The translations under genes were made by a program, and so were the position numbers. DNA of 64,000 nucleotides from Streptomyces nymphaeiformis (GTDB taxonomy: Bacteria; Actinomycetota; Actinomycetes; Streptomycetales; Streptomycetaceae). Shown here piece by piece: positions 1 through 9,023 of the stretch. The stretch's first letter is position 1. Every line of letters starts with the position of its first letter. The notes under the pieces were generated by a model. That model was not told the origin of the DNA and ran no database searches. It saw nothing but the letters and a program-made list of their open reading frames with translations. The stretch is taken from the NCBI RefSeq assembly GCF_014203895.1, contig NZ_JACHJY010000006.1, forward strand, positions 372,001 through 436,000. Reading direction: 5' to 3'.

Positions 1-56
1 CCGCATCGCCGGGAATCCTGGACAGACTCCGATCGATCGTCAAGAGAATCGGAGCG

Positions 57-86
57 AATGATCGAAACTTCTGCCATTCGATCATT
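57..86. promoter_or_regulatory. Candidate operator upstream of the DeoR/LacI hybrid regulator gene
   Basis: A perfect inverted repeat, AATGATCGAA and TTCGATCATT separated by 10 bp, lies about 50 bp upstream of the regulator start. A related half-site, TTCGATCAAT, recurs at 1241-1250 in front of the transporter operon. A matching site on each side of the regulator gene suggests autoregulation plus control of the ABC operon. The symmetry is seen directly; binding is inferred. Confidence 0.6.
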
Positions 87-136
87 CCTGGAGCTAGGCT
101 CGACGAACCACCACCACCGCGAGGGGGAACCGCGCC

Positions 137-1234
137 GTGCGCGAGAGTGCTGCCGAACGACACGACCGACTGCTGGCCCTGGTGCGCGAGCGCGGCACCG
201 CCCGCGTCTCCGAACTGGCCGAACGCCTCGGGGTCTCCCCCGTCACCGCCCGCCGGGACGTCGAGGTCCTGGCCGGCCGGGGCCTGCTCGACCGGGTGCA
301 CGGCCAGGTCTCCTGGCCCCGGCGGGGGGCCGGGCCCGGCGGCGGCCGCCCCGGCGAGGGCCTGGTCCTCGGGCTGCTCGCCCCCTCCGCCACGTACTAC
401 TTCGCCGAGGTCATCCGGGGGGCGCACGAGGCGGCGGCCCGCGCCGGGGCGCGGCTCGTGCTGCGGATCTCCGACTACCGGCCGGAGGAGGACCGGGCCC
501 GCACCGAGGGCCTCCTCGCGGCGGGCGCCGAGGGCGTCCTCGTCGCGCCGGGCTGGCGGGGGCCCGAGGACCGGCTCGCGTACGGGGACTGGCTGGCCGA
601 ACTGCCCGTGCCGACCGTGCTCCTGGAGCGCCGCGCCGAGCCCGGCAGCCCGCTCGACGGCCTGGACCGGGTCTCCTCCGACCACGCCCACGGGGTACTG
701 CTCGCCCTGCGCCATCTGCTCTCGCTCGGCCACGCGACCCCGCTGCTCGTGGCCCGCCGGGACTCCCCGACCGCGCTCGCGGTGCGCGCGGGCTACGCCG
801 AGGCGCTGGGCACGCTGGGCCTGAAGGAGCCGCGCCCGGTCATCGACTCCGTACCGGCCGAGGCGGATCCGGAGGGCTTCGAGCGGGCGGTGCGGGCGCT
901 GCACGAGGCCGTCGGCTCGGGCCTGGCGAGCGCGGCCCTGGTCCACAACGACGTGGACGCGATCGAGATCGTGCAGCGCCTGGCCGAGCTGGGCGTGCGG
1001 GTGCCGCAGGACCTGGCCCTGATCGCGTACGACGACGAGGTCGCCGCCCTCGCCGACACCCCGCTGACGGCGGTCGCCCCGCCGAAGCGCCAGGTGGGCC
1101 GGCACGCCATGGAACTCCTGGTGGAGCGGCTCACGGAGGGGCCCGGGGAGGAGTCGGCGCGGCGGCATCTGAGCCTGCTGCCGCGGCTGCGCGTGCGGGC
1201 CTCGTGCGGGGCGGGCACGACACCCATAGTTTGA
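137..1234 (+). CDS. Transcriptional regulator: DeoR-type HTH fused to a LacI-type sugar-sensing domain
   Basis: This is a 365-residue protein. Residues about 5-55 form a DeoR-like winged helix (RVSELAERLGVSPVTARRDV, then a GLLDRVHG wing). Residues about 75-350 resemble the periplasmic-binding-protein sensor of LacI/GalR repressors, including a late VPQDLALIAYDDE segment typical of that fold. The GTG start at 137 follows a GAGGGGG ribosome-binding site. It lies directly upstream of a sugar ABC operon on the same strand and is flanked by ATCGATC-type palindromes, so it is probably the local repressor, released by the imported sugar or a derivative. The inducer cannot be read from the sequence. 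Confidence 0.88.
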   Translation: MRESAAERHDRLLALVRERGTARVSELAERLGVSPVTARRDVEVLAGRGLLDRVHGQVSWPRRGAGPGGGRPGEGLVLGLLAPSATYYFAEVIRGAHEAAARAGARLVLRISDYRPEEDRARTEGLLAAGAEGVLVAPGWRGPEDRLAYGDWLAELPVPTVLLERRAEPGSPLDGLDRVSSDHAHGVLLALRHLLSLGHATPLLVARRDSPTALAVRAGYAEALGTLGLKEPRPVIDSVPAEADPEGFERAVRALHEAVGSGLASAALVHNDVDAIEIVQRLAELGVRVPQDLALIAYDDEVAALADTPLTAVAPPKRQVGRHAMELLVERLTEGPGEESARRHLSLLPRLRVRASCGAGTTPIV

Positions 1235-1250
1235 TCTTTTTTCGATCAAT
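1231..1250. promoter_or_regulatory. Candidate operator in front of the sugar ABC operon
   Basis: TTGATC and GATCAA are separated by seven bases rich in T, in the gap between the regulator stop and the binding-protein gene. The right half, TTCGATCAAT, nearly matches the right arm of the palindrome at 57-86. It sits just upstream of a good -35 at 1264, a position where repressor binding could block polymerase. The left half is degenerate. Confidence 0.5.
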
Positions 1251-1263
1251 CAATCTTTCGCTC

Positions 1264-1292
1264 TTGACTTCGGTCATGAACGGTCACAGGAT
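1264..1292 (+). promoter_or_regulatory. Predicted promoter of the sugar ABC transporter operon
   Basis: TTGACT at 1264-1269 and CAGGAT at 1287-1292 are separated by 17 bp, a good match to the vegetative (HrdB-type) Streptomyces promoter form. The binding-protein GTG start at 1337 lies about 38 bp beyond the expected start point. The palindrome at 1231-1250 lies immediately upstream. Confidence 0.6.
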
Positions 1293-1336
1293 CACGGCCA
1301 CAACCTCCCAGCCGCCCCGCCCTCAGGAGCCGTGCC

Positions 1337-2653
1337 GTGACCCGTACTTGGAGCAGAACGTCCCGCGTCATAGCCGGCACCGCCACCGCCCTCGCCGTCC
1401 TCACGGCCTGCGGCGGCGGCGGTGACGACACATCGAGCAAGCCCGACGGGCCCGTGACCATCACCTTCTGGGGCTGGGCCAAGGGCTCCAAGGACGTCGT
1501 GGACGCCTTCAACGCCTCCCACAAAGACATCCAGGTGAAGTTCGAGGAGATCCCCTCCGGCACCGCCGGCGGCTACGCCAAGATCTCCAACGCCGTGAAG
1601 GCGGGCAACGCCCCCGACCTGGTCTCCATCGAGTACGCCTCGCTCCCCGAGTTCGTGAGCTCCGGCGCCCTCCAGGACATCGGCGACCAGTTCACCGAGG
1701 CCGACCGCGCCAAGCTCCTCCCGCAGTCCGTCGAACTCACCACCCTCGGCGGGAAGTCCTGGGCCGTCCCCTTCGACGCCGCCCCGCAGGCCTTCTTCTA
1801 CCGCAAGGACCTCTTCGCCAAGTACAAGGTGAACGTCCCCACCACCTGGGACGCCTTCAAGAAGGCCGCCGAGCAGGTCAAGAAGGCCGACGCCAAGGCC
1901 CGCATCGCCACCTTCTTCCCCGACGACCCGACCACCTTCGAGGCCATGGCCTGGCAGGCCGGCGCCCAGTGGTTCAAGGCCGAGAACGACACCTGGAAGA
2001 TCGACACCACCGACCCGGCCACCACCAAGGTCACCGCCTACTGGCAGGGCCTCCTCGACGCCGACCTCGTCCACAAGGACGCCTCCTTCAGCCCCGAGTG
2101 GGTCGGCTCCCTCAAGAACGGCACCACCATCGGCTACCTCGGCGCCTCCTGGGGCGCGGGCGTCCTCAAGGGCAACGTCCCCGAGCTGAGCGGCAAGTGG
2201 GCCGTCGCCCCCGTCCCCACCTGGGACGGCAAGCCCGCCAGCGGCATGCTCGGCGGAACGTCCTTCGCCGTCACCAAGGACAGCAAGCAGAAGGCCGCCG
2301 CGGTCACCTTCGCCGAGTGGATGTCCACCACCGAGGAGGGAGTGAAGGCCCGGATCGCCTCCGGCACCTCCTCCGCCTTCCCCGCCGCCGCGTCCCTGCG
2401 CCCGGTCGCCAAGAAGGCCTTCGACGCGAGCTACTACGGCGGCGAGGACATCTACGCCCTCTTCGAGGCCGCCGGCGCCTCCATCAACCCCAACTGGGCC
2501 TGGGGCCCGACCACCGGCACCACCAACACCGCGATCAAGGACCGGTTCGGCAAGATCGCCCAGGGCGGCCCGACCCTCGCCGACGCCGTCAAGGCCGGCC
2601 ACGACGCCACCGTCGCCGAACTCACCAAGCGCGGCCTGAAGGTCGAGGGCTGA
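1337..2653 (+). CDS. Extracellular sugar-binding lipoprotein of an ABC importer
   Basis: This 438-residue protein begins with a signal peptide ending in lipobox LTAC (Cys25), then a Gly/Asp/Ser-rich linker and a type-1 solute-binding fold beginning GPVTITFWGWAKG. It would be tethered outside the membrane and deliver a sugar to the two downstream permeases. The GTG start at 1337 has AGGAG about 8 nt upstream. Aromatic residues (for example ASINPNWAWGP near the C-terminus) fit sugar stacking, but the substrate is not predictable. No ATPase gene follows. In Streptomyces, CUT1 importers commonly share the unlinked ATPase MsiK, and that is the likely motor here. Confidence 0.93.
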   Translation: MTRTWSRTSRVIAGTATALAVLTACGGGGDDTSSKPDGPVTITFWGWAKGSKDVVDAFNASHKDIQVKFEEIPSGTAGGYAKISNAVKAGNAPDLVSIEYASLPEFVSSGALQDIGDQFTEADRAKLLPQSVELTTLGGKSWAVPFDAAPQAFFYRKDLFAKYKVNVPTTWDAFKKAAEQVKKADAKARIATFFPDDPTTFEAMAWQAGAQWFKAENDTWKIDTTDPATTKVTAYWQGLLDADLVHKDASFSPEWVGSLKNGTTIGYLGASWGAGVLKGNVPELSGKWAVAPVPTWDGKPASGMLGGTSFAVTKDSKQKAAAVTFAEWMSTTEEGVKARIASGTSSAFPAAASLRPVAKKAFDASYYGGEDIYALFEAAGASINPNWAWGPTTGTTNTAIKDRFGKIAQGGPTLADAVKAGHDATVAELTKRGLKVEG

Positions 2654-2657
2654 CCGG

Positions 2658-3602
2658 ATGAAGGCCCGCACCCGCGCCGCCACACTTCTGCTGACCCCCT
2701 TCTTCGTCCTGTTCACCGCGGTGATGGTGGTGCCGATCGGATACGCGGTCTGGCTCAGCCTCTTCACCGAGAAGCAGTCCGGACTGGGTTTCGGCGGCAC
2801 CGAGACCGTCTTCACCGGACTCGACAACTACACGGCGGCGCTGGGTGACCGGGCCTTCGTCGAGGGCTTCGGCGTCCTGCTCGGGTACTGCCTGCTCTAC
2901 ATCCCGCTGCTGCTCGCCGGGGCCCTCGGCCTCGCCCTCCTGCTCGACTCGGCGCTCGCCCGCGCCCGCCGCTTCTTCCAGCTCGCGCTCTTCCTGCCGC
3001 ACGCCGTGCCCGGCATCATCGCCGCCCTGATCTGGGTCTACCTCTACACGCCCCAGCTCAGCCCGGTCGTGCAGGCCATGGACGCCGGAGGCATCGGCTT
3101 CGACTTCTTCTCCCCCGAAGGCACCCTGCCCTCCGTCGTCAACATCGCCCTGTGGGAGTGGCTCGGCTACAACATGGTCATCTTCTACGCCGCCCTCCAG
3201 GCCATCGACCGCTCCGTCCTCGAAGCCGCCACCGTCGACGGCGCGAGCGCCTGGCGCATCGCCTTCTCCATCAAGGTCCCGCTCATCAGGTCCTCGCTCG
3301 CGATGGTCGGCCTCTTCACGATCATCGGCTCCCTCCAGCTCTTCACCGAGCCGCTCATCCTCAACAAGGGCACCGGCTCCGCCGTCACCTCCACCTGGAC
3401 GCCGAACATGTACGCGTACACCGCGGCCTTCGACCGCAACGACTACGGACTCGCCGCGGCGGCCTCCGTGCTCCTCGCCCTGACGGCGGCGCTGCTCTCC
3501 TTCGCGGTGACGCGCCTGACGGGCCGCCGCAAGGCGGGCACGGCGAGCGCGGCGGCCCCCGCGCCCAAGCCGAGCCGGGCACGGAAGGAGCAGCCGGCAT
3601 GA
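2658..3602 (+). CDS. Sugar ABC transporter permease, MalF/UgpA type
   Basis: A 314-residue inner-membrane permease. The first helix is at about residues 8-32, and several more hydrophobic segments follow. The cytoplasmic EAA loop that docks the ATPase is visible at about residues 190-210 (LEAATVDGASAWRIAFSIKV). Its ATG lies 4 nt after the binding-protein stop, and its stop overlaps the next gene as ATGA, so the genes are translationally coupled. The basic Ala/Pro-rich tail is unremarkable. Confidence 0.94.
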   Translation: MKARTRAATLLLTPFFVLFTAVMVVPIGYAVWLSLFTEKQSGLGFGGTETVFTGLDNYTAALGDRAFVEGFGVLLGYCLLYIPLLLAGALGLALLLDSALARARRFFQLALFLPHAVPGIIAALIWVYLYTPQLSPVVQAMDAGGIGFDFFSPEGTLPSVVNIALWEWLGYNMVIFYAALQAIDRSVLEAATVDGASAWRIAFSIKVPLIRSSLAMVGLFTIIGSLQLFTEPLILNKGTGSAVTSTWTPNMYAYTAAFDRNDYGLAAAASVLLALTAALLSFAVTRLTGRRKAGTASAAAPAPKPSRARKEQPA

Positions 3603-4450
3603 GCAACCGCTCTCCGAACCGATGGCTCTCCAAGACGGCCGTCAACGGCGCCCTGGTCCTGGCCGTCGTCTACATGCTCTTCCCGCTGGTCTGGCTGCTC
3701 ACCGCCGCCACCAAGGACGCCGGAGGCCTCCTCGCCGGAGACGCCTTCTCCTTCGAGGGCTTCGACCTCGGCGGCAACCTCTCCCGGATCGCCGCGTACA
3801 ACGACGGCATCTACTTCCGCTGGTACGCCAACAGCCTCCTCTACGCGGGCCTCGGCGCCCTCGCCTGCTCCCTGATCAGCGTCGCCGCCGGATACGCCTT
3901 CCACGTCTACGACTTCCGGGGCAAGGAGAAGCTCTTCGGCCTCGTCCTCCTGGGCGTGCTCGTCCCCACCACCGCGCTCGCCCTGCCGATGTACCTCCTG
4001 GCCAGCGAGGTCGGCATCGTCAACACCTACTGGGCCGTCCTGATCCCGGTCCTCGTCAACCCCTTCGGGGTCTACCTCTCCCGCGTCTTCTGCGCCGGCT
4101 ACATCCCCGACGAGGCCCTCGAAGCCGCCCGTATCGACGGAGCCGGCGAGATGCGCGTCTTCTGGTCCATCGGCCTGCGCATGGTCATGCCCGGCTTCGT
4201 GACCGTCTTCCTCTTCCAGTTCACCGCCGTCTGGAACAACTTCTTCCTCCCCCTGGTGATGCTCTCGGACCAGAAGCTCTACCCGCTGAGCCTCGGCCTG
4301 TACGCATGGAACAGCAACGCCCACGCCGAACCCGACTACTACCCCCTCGTCGTCACCGGATCCCTGCTCGCCGTCGTCCCCCTCGTCATCGCCTTCGTCT
4401 CCCTCCAGCGCCACTGGAAGGCCGGTCTGACGGCCGGCAGCGTCAAGTGA
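3599..4450 (+). CDS. Sugar ABC transporter permease, MalG/UgpE type
   Basis: A 283-residue permease partner of the preceding gene. The start chosen is the ATG in the ATGA overlap at 3599; the reading frame is open far upstream, but that stretch lies inside the previous gene. Helix 1 is at about residues 15-37, and the EAA motif is EAARIDGAGEMRVFWSIGL near residue 180. With the MalF-type subunit it forms the membrane channel of the importer. The absence of a linked ATPase gene again points to a shared MsiK-type motor. Confidence 0.94.
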   Translation: MSNRSPNRWLSKTAVNGALVLAVVYMLFPLVWLLTAATKDAGGLLAGDAFSFEGFDLGGNLSRIAAYNDGIYFRWYANSLLYAGLGALACSLISVAAGYAFHVYDFRGKEKLFGLVLLGVLVPTTALALPMYLLASEVGIVNTYWAVLIPVLVNPFGVYLSRVFCAGYIPDEALEAARIDGAGEMRVFWSIGLRMVMPGFVTVFLFQFTAVWNNFFLPLVMLSDQKLYPLSLGLYAWNSNAHAEPDYYPLVVTGSLLAVVPLVIAFVSLQRHWKAGLTAGSVK

Positions 4451-4468
4451 GGAAGGCCGGTATCCACG

Positions 4469-5488
4469 ATGCACCCGACCACTGACAACCGCCCGAACCT
4501 CCTGCTGGCGATGGGCCCCGGGGTGGCCGACCGCCTCCTCACGGACACCCACCGCACCCGCCTGGCCCGACTCACCCACACCGACCCCCACCTGGTGGCC
4601 CACGACCTGACGGCCCCCGACCCCCGGGTCGCCGCCGCGCTCGCCGAGGCCGAGATCCTCCTGACCTGCTGGGGGGCGACCCCGCTGACGGCCGAGGTCC
4701 TGGCCCGGGCCCCACGGCTCAAGGCCGTCGTCCACGCGGCGGGCTCCGTCAAGCACCACATCACCGACGCGTGCTGGGACCGCGGCCTGCGCGTCACCTC
4801 GGCCGCCGGGGCCAACGCGCTGCCGGTCGCGGAGTACACGCTGGCGGCGATCCTCCTCGCCGGGAAGCGGGTGCTGCGCTCGGCCCAGCGGTACGCCGAA
4901 CTCCGCACCGACGACGCCTGGCTCACGGAATCCGCCCCCTGGGGCAACTACCGCCGCACGATCGGCATCGTCGGCGCCTCCCGCATCGGCCGCCGGGTCG
5001 TCGACCTGCTCCGCCCCTTCGACGTCGACGTCCTCCTGTACGACCCGTACGTGACGACCCCGCCGCCCGGCACGGAACTGACCGACCTCGACGAGCTCTG
5101 CGCCCGCAGCACGGTCGTCTCGATCCACGCGCCGCAACTCCCGTCCACGCACCACATGATCGGCCCGGCGCAGCTCGCCGCGATGCGCGCCGGCACCACC
5201 CTGATCAACACGGCCCGGGGCTCCCTGGTCGACGAGGAAGCCCTCCTCCCCCACCTCGTCACGGGCCGCCTCCACGCGATCCTCGACGTCACGGACCCGG
5301 AACTCCCCGCCCCGGACTCCCCCCTGTGGACCCTCCCGAACGTCCTCCTCACCCCCCACGTCGCCGGCTCCCTGGGCAACGAACTCCACCGGATGGCGGA
5401 CCAGGCCGTCGAAGAGGTCGCCCGGTACGGACGCGGCGAACCCTTCCTGGAGGAGGTCCGAGCCTCAGACCTCCAGCGCTCGGCGTAG
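4469..5488 (+). CDS. D-isomer-specific 2-hydroxyacid dehydrogenase family protein
   Basis: A 339-residue NAD(P)-dependent oxidoreductase. The Rossmann nucleotide motif is GIVGASRIG at about residues 166-174, with Ser where the family usually has the middle Gly. The active-site Arg lies in NTARGSLVDEEALL, and the catalytic His in the late LTPHVAGS motif. It begins 18 nt after the permease stop and is probably the last gene of the sugar operon, acting on an oxidised product of the imported sugar; that role is inferred. Its last 24 bp overlap the converging ATPase gene. Confidence 0.85.
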   Translation: MHPTTDNRPNLLLAMGPGVADRLLTDTHRTRLARLTHTDPHLVAHDLTAPDPRVAAALAEAEILLTCWGATPLTAEVLARAPRLKAVVHAAGSVKHHITDACWDRGLRVTSAAGANALPVAEYTLAAILLAGKRVLRSAQRYAELRTDDAWLTESAPWGNYRRTIGIVGASRIGRRVVDLLRPFDVDVLLYDPYVTTPPPGTELTDLDELCARSTVVSIHAPQLPSTHHMIGPAQLAAMRAGTTLINTARGSLVDEEALLPHLVTGRLHAILDVTDPELPAPDSPLWTLPNVLLTPHVAGSLGNELHRMADQAVEEVARYGRGEPFLEEVRASDLQRSA

Positions 5489-8400
5489 CCGCGCCGCCTC
5501 TTCCAGGACCAGGGGTACGGTCTCGGGCGCGCGCCCCAGGACGGCGGGCAGCGCCTCGAACCAGGGCCCGAGGTGCAGGGCGAGCGCGGTGAGCCGGCGG
5601 GCGGCGGCCGGGTCCGGGTGTTCCGCCGCCAGGACGGTGTACCCGCCCGCGCACGCCGGCCCCAGGTGGTGCAGCCCGGCGAGCAGCGCCTCGGCGTGGT
5701 CGAACCGCCCGGCGCGGGCGAGGTCCACGGCGACCGCGAGCAGCCCTCGCTCCGCGAGGTCGGGCGGCAGGGTACGGACGAGCCGCACCGCCCGGTCGTA
5801 CTCCCCGGCGACGACCCAGGCCCCCGGCAGGTCCGAGGGCTGCTCGCGTCCGTACCCCATGGACCACGCGCGCGTGGCCGTCGCCAACAGCTCCGCCGCC
5901 TCCGCCCGCCGCCCCAGAGCGAGCTGGGCGCGGACCACGTCCGGCAGCATGACCGCCGTGACCGCGACCTGCTCCCGGGCCGCCTCCACCGCCCGGTCCA
6001 GACGGCCGGCGGCCTCCGCCGCGCGGCCCTGCCCGTCGAGCGCGAGGGCCAGCCGGGCCGACACCACGGCGACCAGCGCCCCGTCGGAGAGCCGCTCCAG
6101 GAGCGTCCCGGCCCGACGGGTGTCGCCCGTGTCCGCGTACGCCACGGCCCCGGCCGCGACGACCTCGTCGCCGTGCTGCTGCTGGATCAGCCGCTCGGCG
6201 TACGCGGAGGTGCCCTCGGTGATCAGCGCCGTGACGATCCACGCGAGGAGCCACGTCTCCTCCCCGGCTCCCGCCCACACATGCGCCTCGGCATGGCCCG
6301 GCCGCCCCGCCACGAGCAGCGCCGCCACCAGGTCCGCCTCCTCGTGATCCTCATGGGGCCCGTCCGGCGGGAAGGCGTCGAGCAGATCCAGCGCCTCCGC
6401 CCGCAGGCCCGCCGCCGCCAGCGCCCGCGCCGTCCGCGCGAGCCGCACCGCCGTGACGCGCCGGGGCGGTCTGCGGGCCGCCTCTTCCGCCGAGAGCAGC
6501 AGCGCACGCGCCTCGGCCGTGCGCCCCGCGTCGTGCAGCGCCTCGGCCGCCGCACCGACCAGGGGGGCGGTGAGCTGCGCCTCCTCGACGAGCCGGGTCC
6601 ACCTCCCGACGGACGCGAGCGCCCGCTCGGCCTCGCCCCGCTCGATCCAGCGCCGCGCCCAGACGCCGAGCACCGCGAACCCGCGCCGGCTGACGGACAT
6701 CAGACCGGCGAGTTCCTCGTCGTCGTCCGGCTCCCGGCGCGCGAGGTGCGCCTCCGCGAGGCTCTCCCAAAAGCCCTCCTGGTCCCTCATCAGACCCAGG
6801 TAGCCCAGCTCCCGGGCCGCTTCGAGGTCCCCGGCGTCGAGCCTGACCCGGGCGAAGCGCAGCACCGCGCGCTCGACGTCCTGGGTGTCCAGTGCGTCGA
6901 CGAGCGCCCAGGCCTCGTACCAGTCCCCCGCCCGGGCGAACGCGGCGGCGAGCGCCACCGTGTCGTCCGCGCCGAACGGCCCGTGCCGGGGCACGCGCGC
7001 GCGTGCCCTCTCGCCGACCGCGACCAGCGCCTCGACCAACTCGCCGCGCAGCCCGCCCTCTTCCTCCTGGGGCTCCGTCGCCTCCCACTCCCGCAGGCCC
7101 TCGGCGAGCAGCGCTCCCGCACCGGGCAGGACGGCCGCCCTGAGTAGCACCACGGCCCGGACCGCCCGGTTCGGGTCCGGTTCCCGCGCGGCGCGGGCCG
7201 CCTCCTCCGCCCGGCCGGCGGCGGCCAGGAGCCGTACCGTCTCCGTGCGCGCCCCGGCCCGCAGCCGGGGGTCCGGCTCGGCGCGTACGAGGCCGAGGGC
7301 CCGCTCGTCCTCCCCCGCCGCGCGGAACGCGCGGATCAGGGCGGTCAGCGGCCCGGACCGGGCCGGCTCGCCGCCGATCCGGCGGAGCCGGCGCTCCGCC
7401 CGGTCAAGGGCGCCGAGGGCGACCAGCGCCCCGGCCACCGCGGCGGCCGCCGCGTCCCGTCGGCCGGCCTCGCGGTCCCGCAGGGCGAGCGCCTCCGCCT
7501 CGTCGACCAGCGCGGCGGCCCGCTCCCGCTCCCCCCGTTCGAGCAGCTTCAGCGCGACCGCGCACAGCGCTACGGCCGCCCGCTCGTCGCCCGGCGCGCG
7601 GGCCAGGGCCACCGCCCGGTCCACCTCGCCGACGGCCGCCCACCCGGCAGCCAGCTCCGGCGGGATGAGGCCGCCGCGCTGTTCGAGCCGGTCCCGCCGG
7701 ACCGCGAGCCGCAGCATCGCGCCGGCCGGGCCCGGCGCGTCGCCGCGAGCGAGGACCGCCTCCGAAGCCGTCCGCACCTCCGTGAGCGCGGCCCCGTCGC
7801 CACCCGTCGCCGCCAGCATCCGGTCATGCCGTACGACGTCGAGCGCACAGTCGGTCAACCGGTCGACGTCCCCGGCCTCGCGGAGCATCGGCACATAGCC
7901 GCGCAGCAGATAGCCGGGCGTTCCCTCCGGCCAGCCCCGGGCCCGCCATTCGTTCGCCCAGTCGTGCAACACCGCGCGCCGCCGGGCGAGTTCGCGGGCG
8001 CCGAGCATCTCCCGTGCCCGGGCGGCCAGTTCCTCGTGGGCGAGGAGGTAGGCCCCGTCCCGTACGGCGAACGTCCGCCCCGGGCCCGTACGGAGGACGT
8101 CCGCGACCCGGTACGGGACGTCGCCGGTCAGCTCCACCAGGTCGTCCGCCGTCAGACCGCCGCCGGCCGCCGTGACCAGGGCCAGCAGCTCGTACGGGAG
8201 TCCGCTGCCCTCCAGGAGCCGCTTCAGCTCCCGCTCGGCCTCAACCCGGATCGCGCGGGCGGAGGGCGACGGGGAGAGGATCCGTACGATCGCGGGGTCC
8301 CGGAGGGGATGGTCCTCGGGGACGTCGGCCGGGACGGGCGGGTTCGGCCGGCCGGAGACGAGGACCGGCAGGTCGTACGGGAGGAGCGCGGCGATCGAGT

Positions 8401-8971
8401 GGGCGTCGGGCCCGGTCGTCACTCCCCGGTCCTCGTCGAGGCCGTCGACCAGGAGGACGAGTCGCTCCCCCCGTCCGGCGCAGGCGCGGGCGGCCGTCCC
8501 GTACAGATGCAGCAGTCGGGCATGGCGGGTCGCGGCCGGGAGGAACGGGGGCAGCGGTTCGCCGGCCAGTTCGGCGAGTTGTTCCAGGACGACGTCGACG
8601 TACGCGGTGGCGTCGTTCTGCGCGCCCCAGCGGGCGGTGACGAAGAAGGGCACGATCCGTACGCCGGGCGGCGGGTGGAGGGCGAACCAGGACAGCAGGG
8701 CCGTCTTCCCGGCCCAAGCGTCGGCCCGCCACCACCGATAGCCGTCCCCCGAGCGGCAAAAGGCGGCCAGCTCCGCCAGCTCCTCTTCTCTGTCGAGGAG
8801 TTCACCGGGGGCGATACGACGGACCTGTTCGCCGTACACCGAGCGGACCGGCGGCACGACGACGTTCACGACCCGGTTGCCTTCGCCTATCACGACGACA
8901 CCCGACTCGTTGTGCACCGTGAGGTGCCGCTCGGACCCCCGCTCCACCATGACCCCATGCTGCCAGGGCAT
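5465..8971 (-). CDS. Large STAND/NACHT-like ATPase with C-terminal helical repeats
   Basis: A 1168-residue protein of unknown role. Residues about 15-40 are a short Gly/Val/Asn-rich strand segment (SGVVVIGEGNRVVNVVV). The P-loop region is at 81-90 (WRADAWAGKT), with Ala83 replacing the first Gly of GxxxxGKT. Walker B is LVLLVDGLDED at 171-181, followed by a sensor-like LVSGRPNPP. From about residue 400 to the end, Ala/Leu/Arg-rich helical repeats resemble TPRs. This is the architecture of STAND signalling NTPases used in regulation and anti-phage immunity. No nuclease, protease, TIR or membrane effector is visible. Met8 (8950) is an alternative start. It is divergent from the gene at 9024, only 52 bp away. 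Confidence 0.8.
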   Translation of the reverse strand: MPWQHGVMVERGSERHLTVHNESGVVVIGEGNRVVNVVVPPVRSVYGEQVRRIAPGELLDREEELAELAAFCRSGDGYRWWRADAWAGKTALLSWFALHPPPGVRIVPFFVTARWGAQNDATAYVDVVLEQLAELAGEPLPPFLPAATRHARLLHLYGTAARACAGRGERLVLLVDGLDEDRGVTTGPDAHSIAALLPYDLPVLVSGRPNPPVPADVPEDHPLRDPAIVRILSPSPSARAIRVEAERELKRLLEGSGLPYELLALVTAAGGGLTADDLVELTGDVPYRVADVLRTGPGRTFAVRDGAYLLAHEELAARAREMLGARELARRRAVLHDWANEWRARGWPEGTPGYLLRGYVPMLREAGDVDRLTDCALDVVRHDRMLAATGGDGAALTEVRTASEAVLARGDAPGPAGAMLRLAVRRDRLEQRGGLIPPELAAGWAAVGEVDRAVALARAPGDERAAVALCAVALKLLERGERERAAALVDEAEALALRDREAGRRDAAAAAVAGALVALGALDRAERRLRRIGGEPARSGPLTALIRAFRAAGEDERALGLVRAEPDPRLRAGARTETVRLLAAAGRAEEAARAAREPDPNRAVRAVVLLRAAVLPGAGALLAEGLREWEATEPQEEEGGLRGELVEALVAVGERARARVPRHGPFGADDTVALAAAFARAGDWYEAWALVDALDTQDVERAVLRFARVRLDAGDLEAARELGYLGLMRDQEGFWESLAEAHLARREPDDDEELAGLMSVSRRGFAVLGVWARRWIERGEAERALASVGRWTRLVEEAQLTAPLVGAAAEALHDAGRTAEARALLLSAEEAARRPPRRVTAVRLARTARALAAAGLRAEALDLLDAFPPDGPHEDHEEADLVAALLVAGRPGHAEAHVWAGAGEETWLLAWIVTALITEGTSAYAERLIQQQHGDEVVAAGAVAYADTGDTRRAGTLLERLSDGALVAVVSARLALALDGQGRAAEAAGRLDRAVEAAREQVAVTAVMLPDVVRAQLALGRRAEAAELLATATRAWSMGYGREQPSDLPGAWVVAGEYDRAVRLVRTLPPDLAERGLLAVAVDLARAGRFDHAEALLAGLHHLGPACAGGYTVLAAEHPDPAAARRLTALALHLGPWFEALPAVLGRAPETVPLVLEEAARLRRALEV

Positions 8972-9023
8972 CCCGGCTTCCCGGACCTAGACTGGAAGGG
9001 TCCTACCTGGGTCGGGAGGCGTC

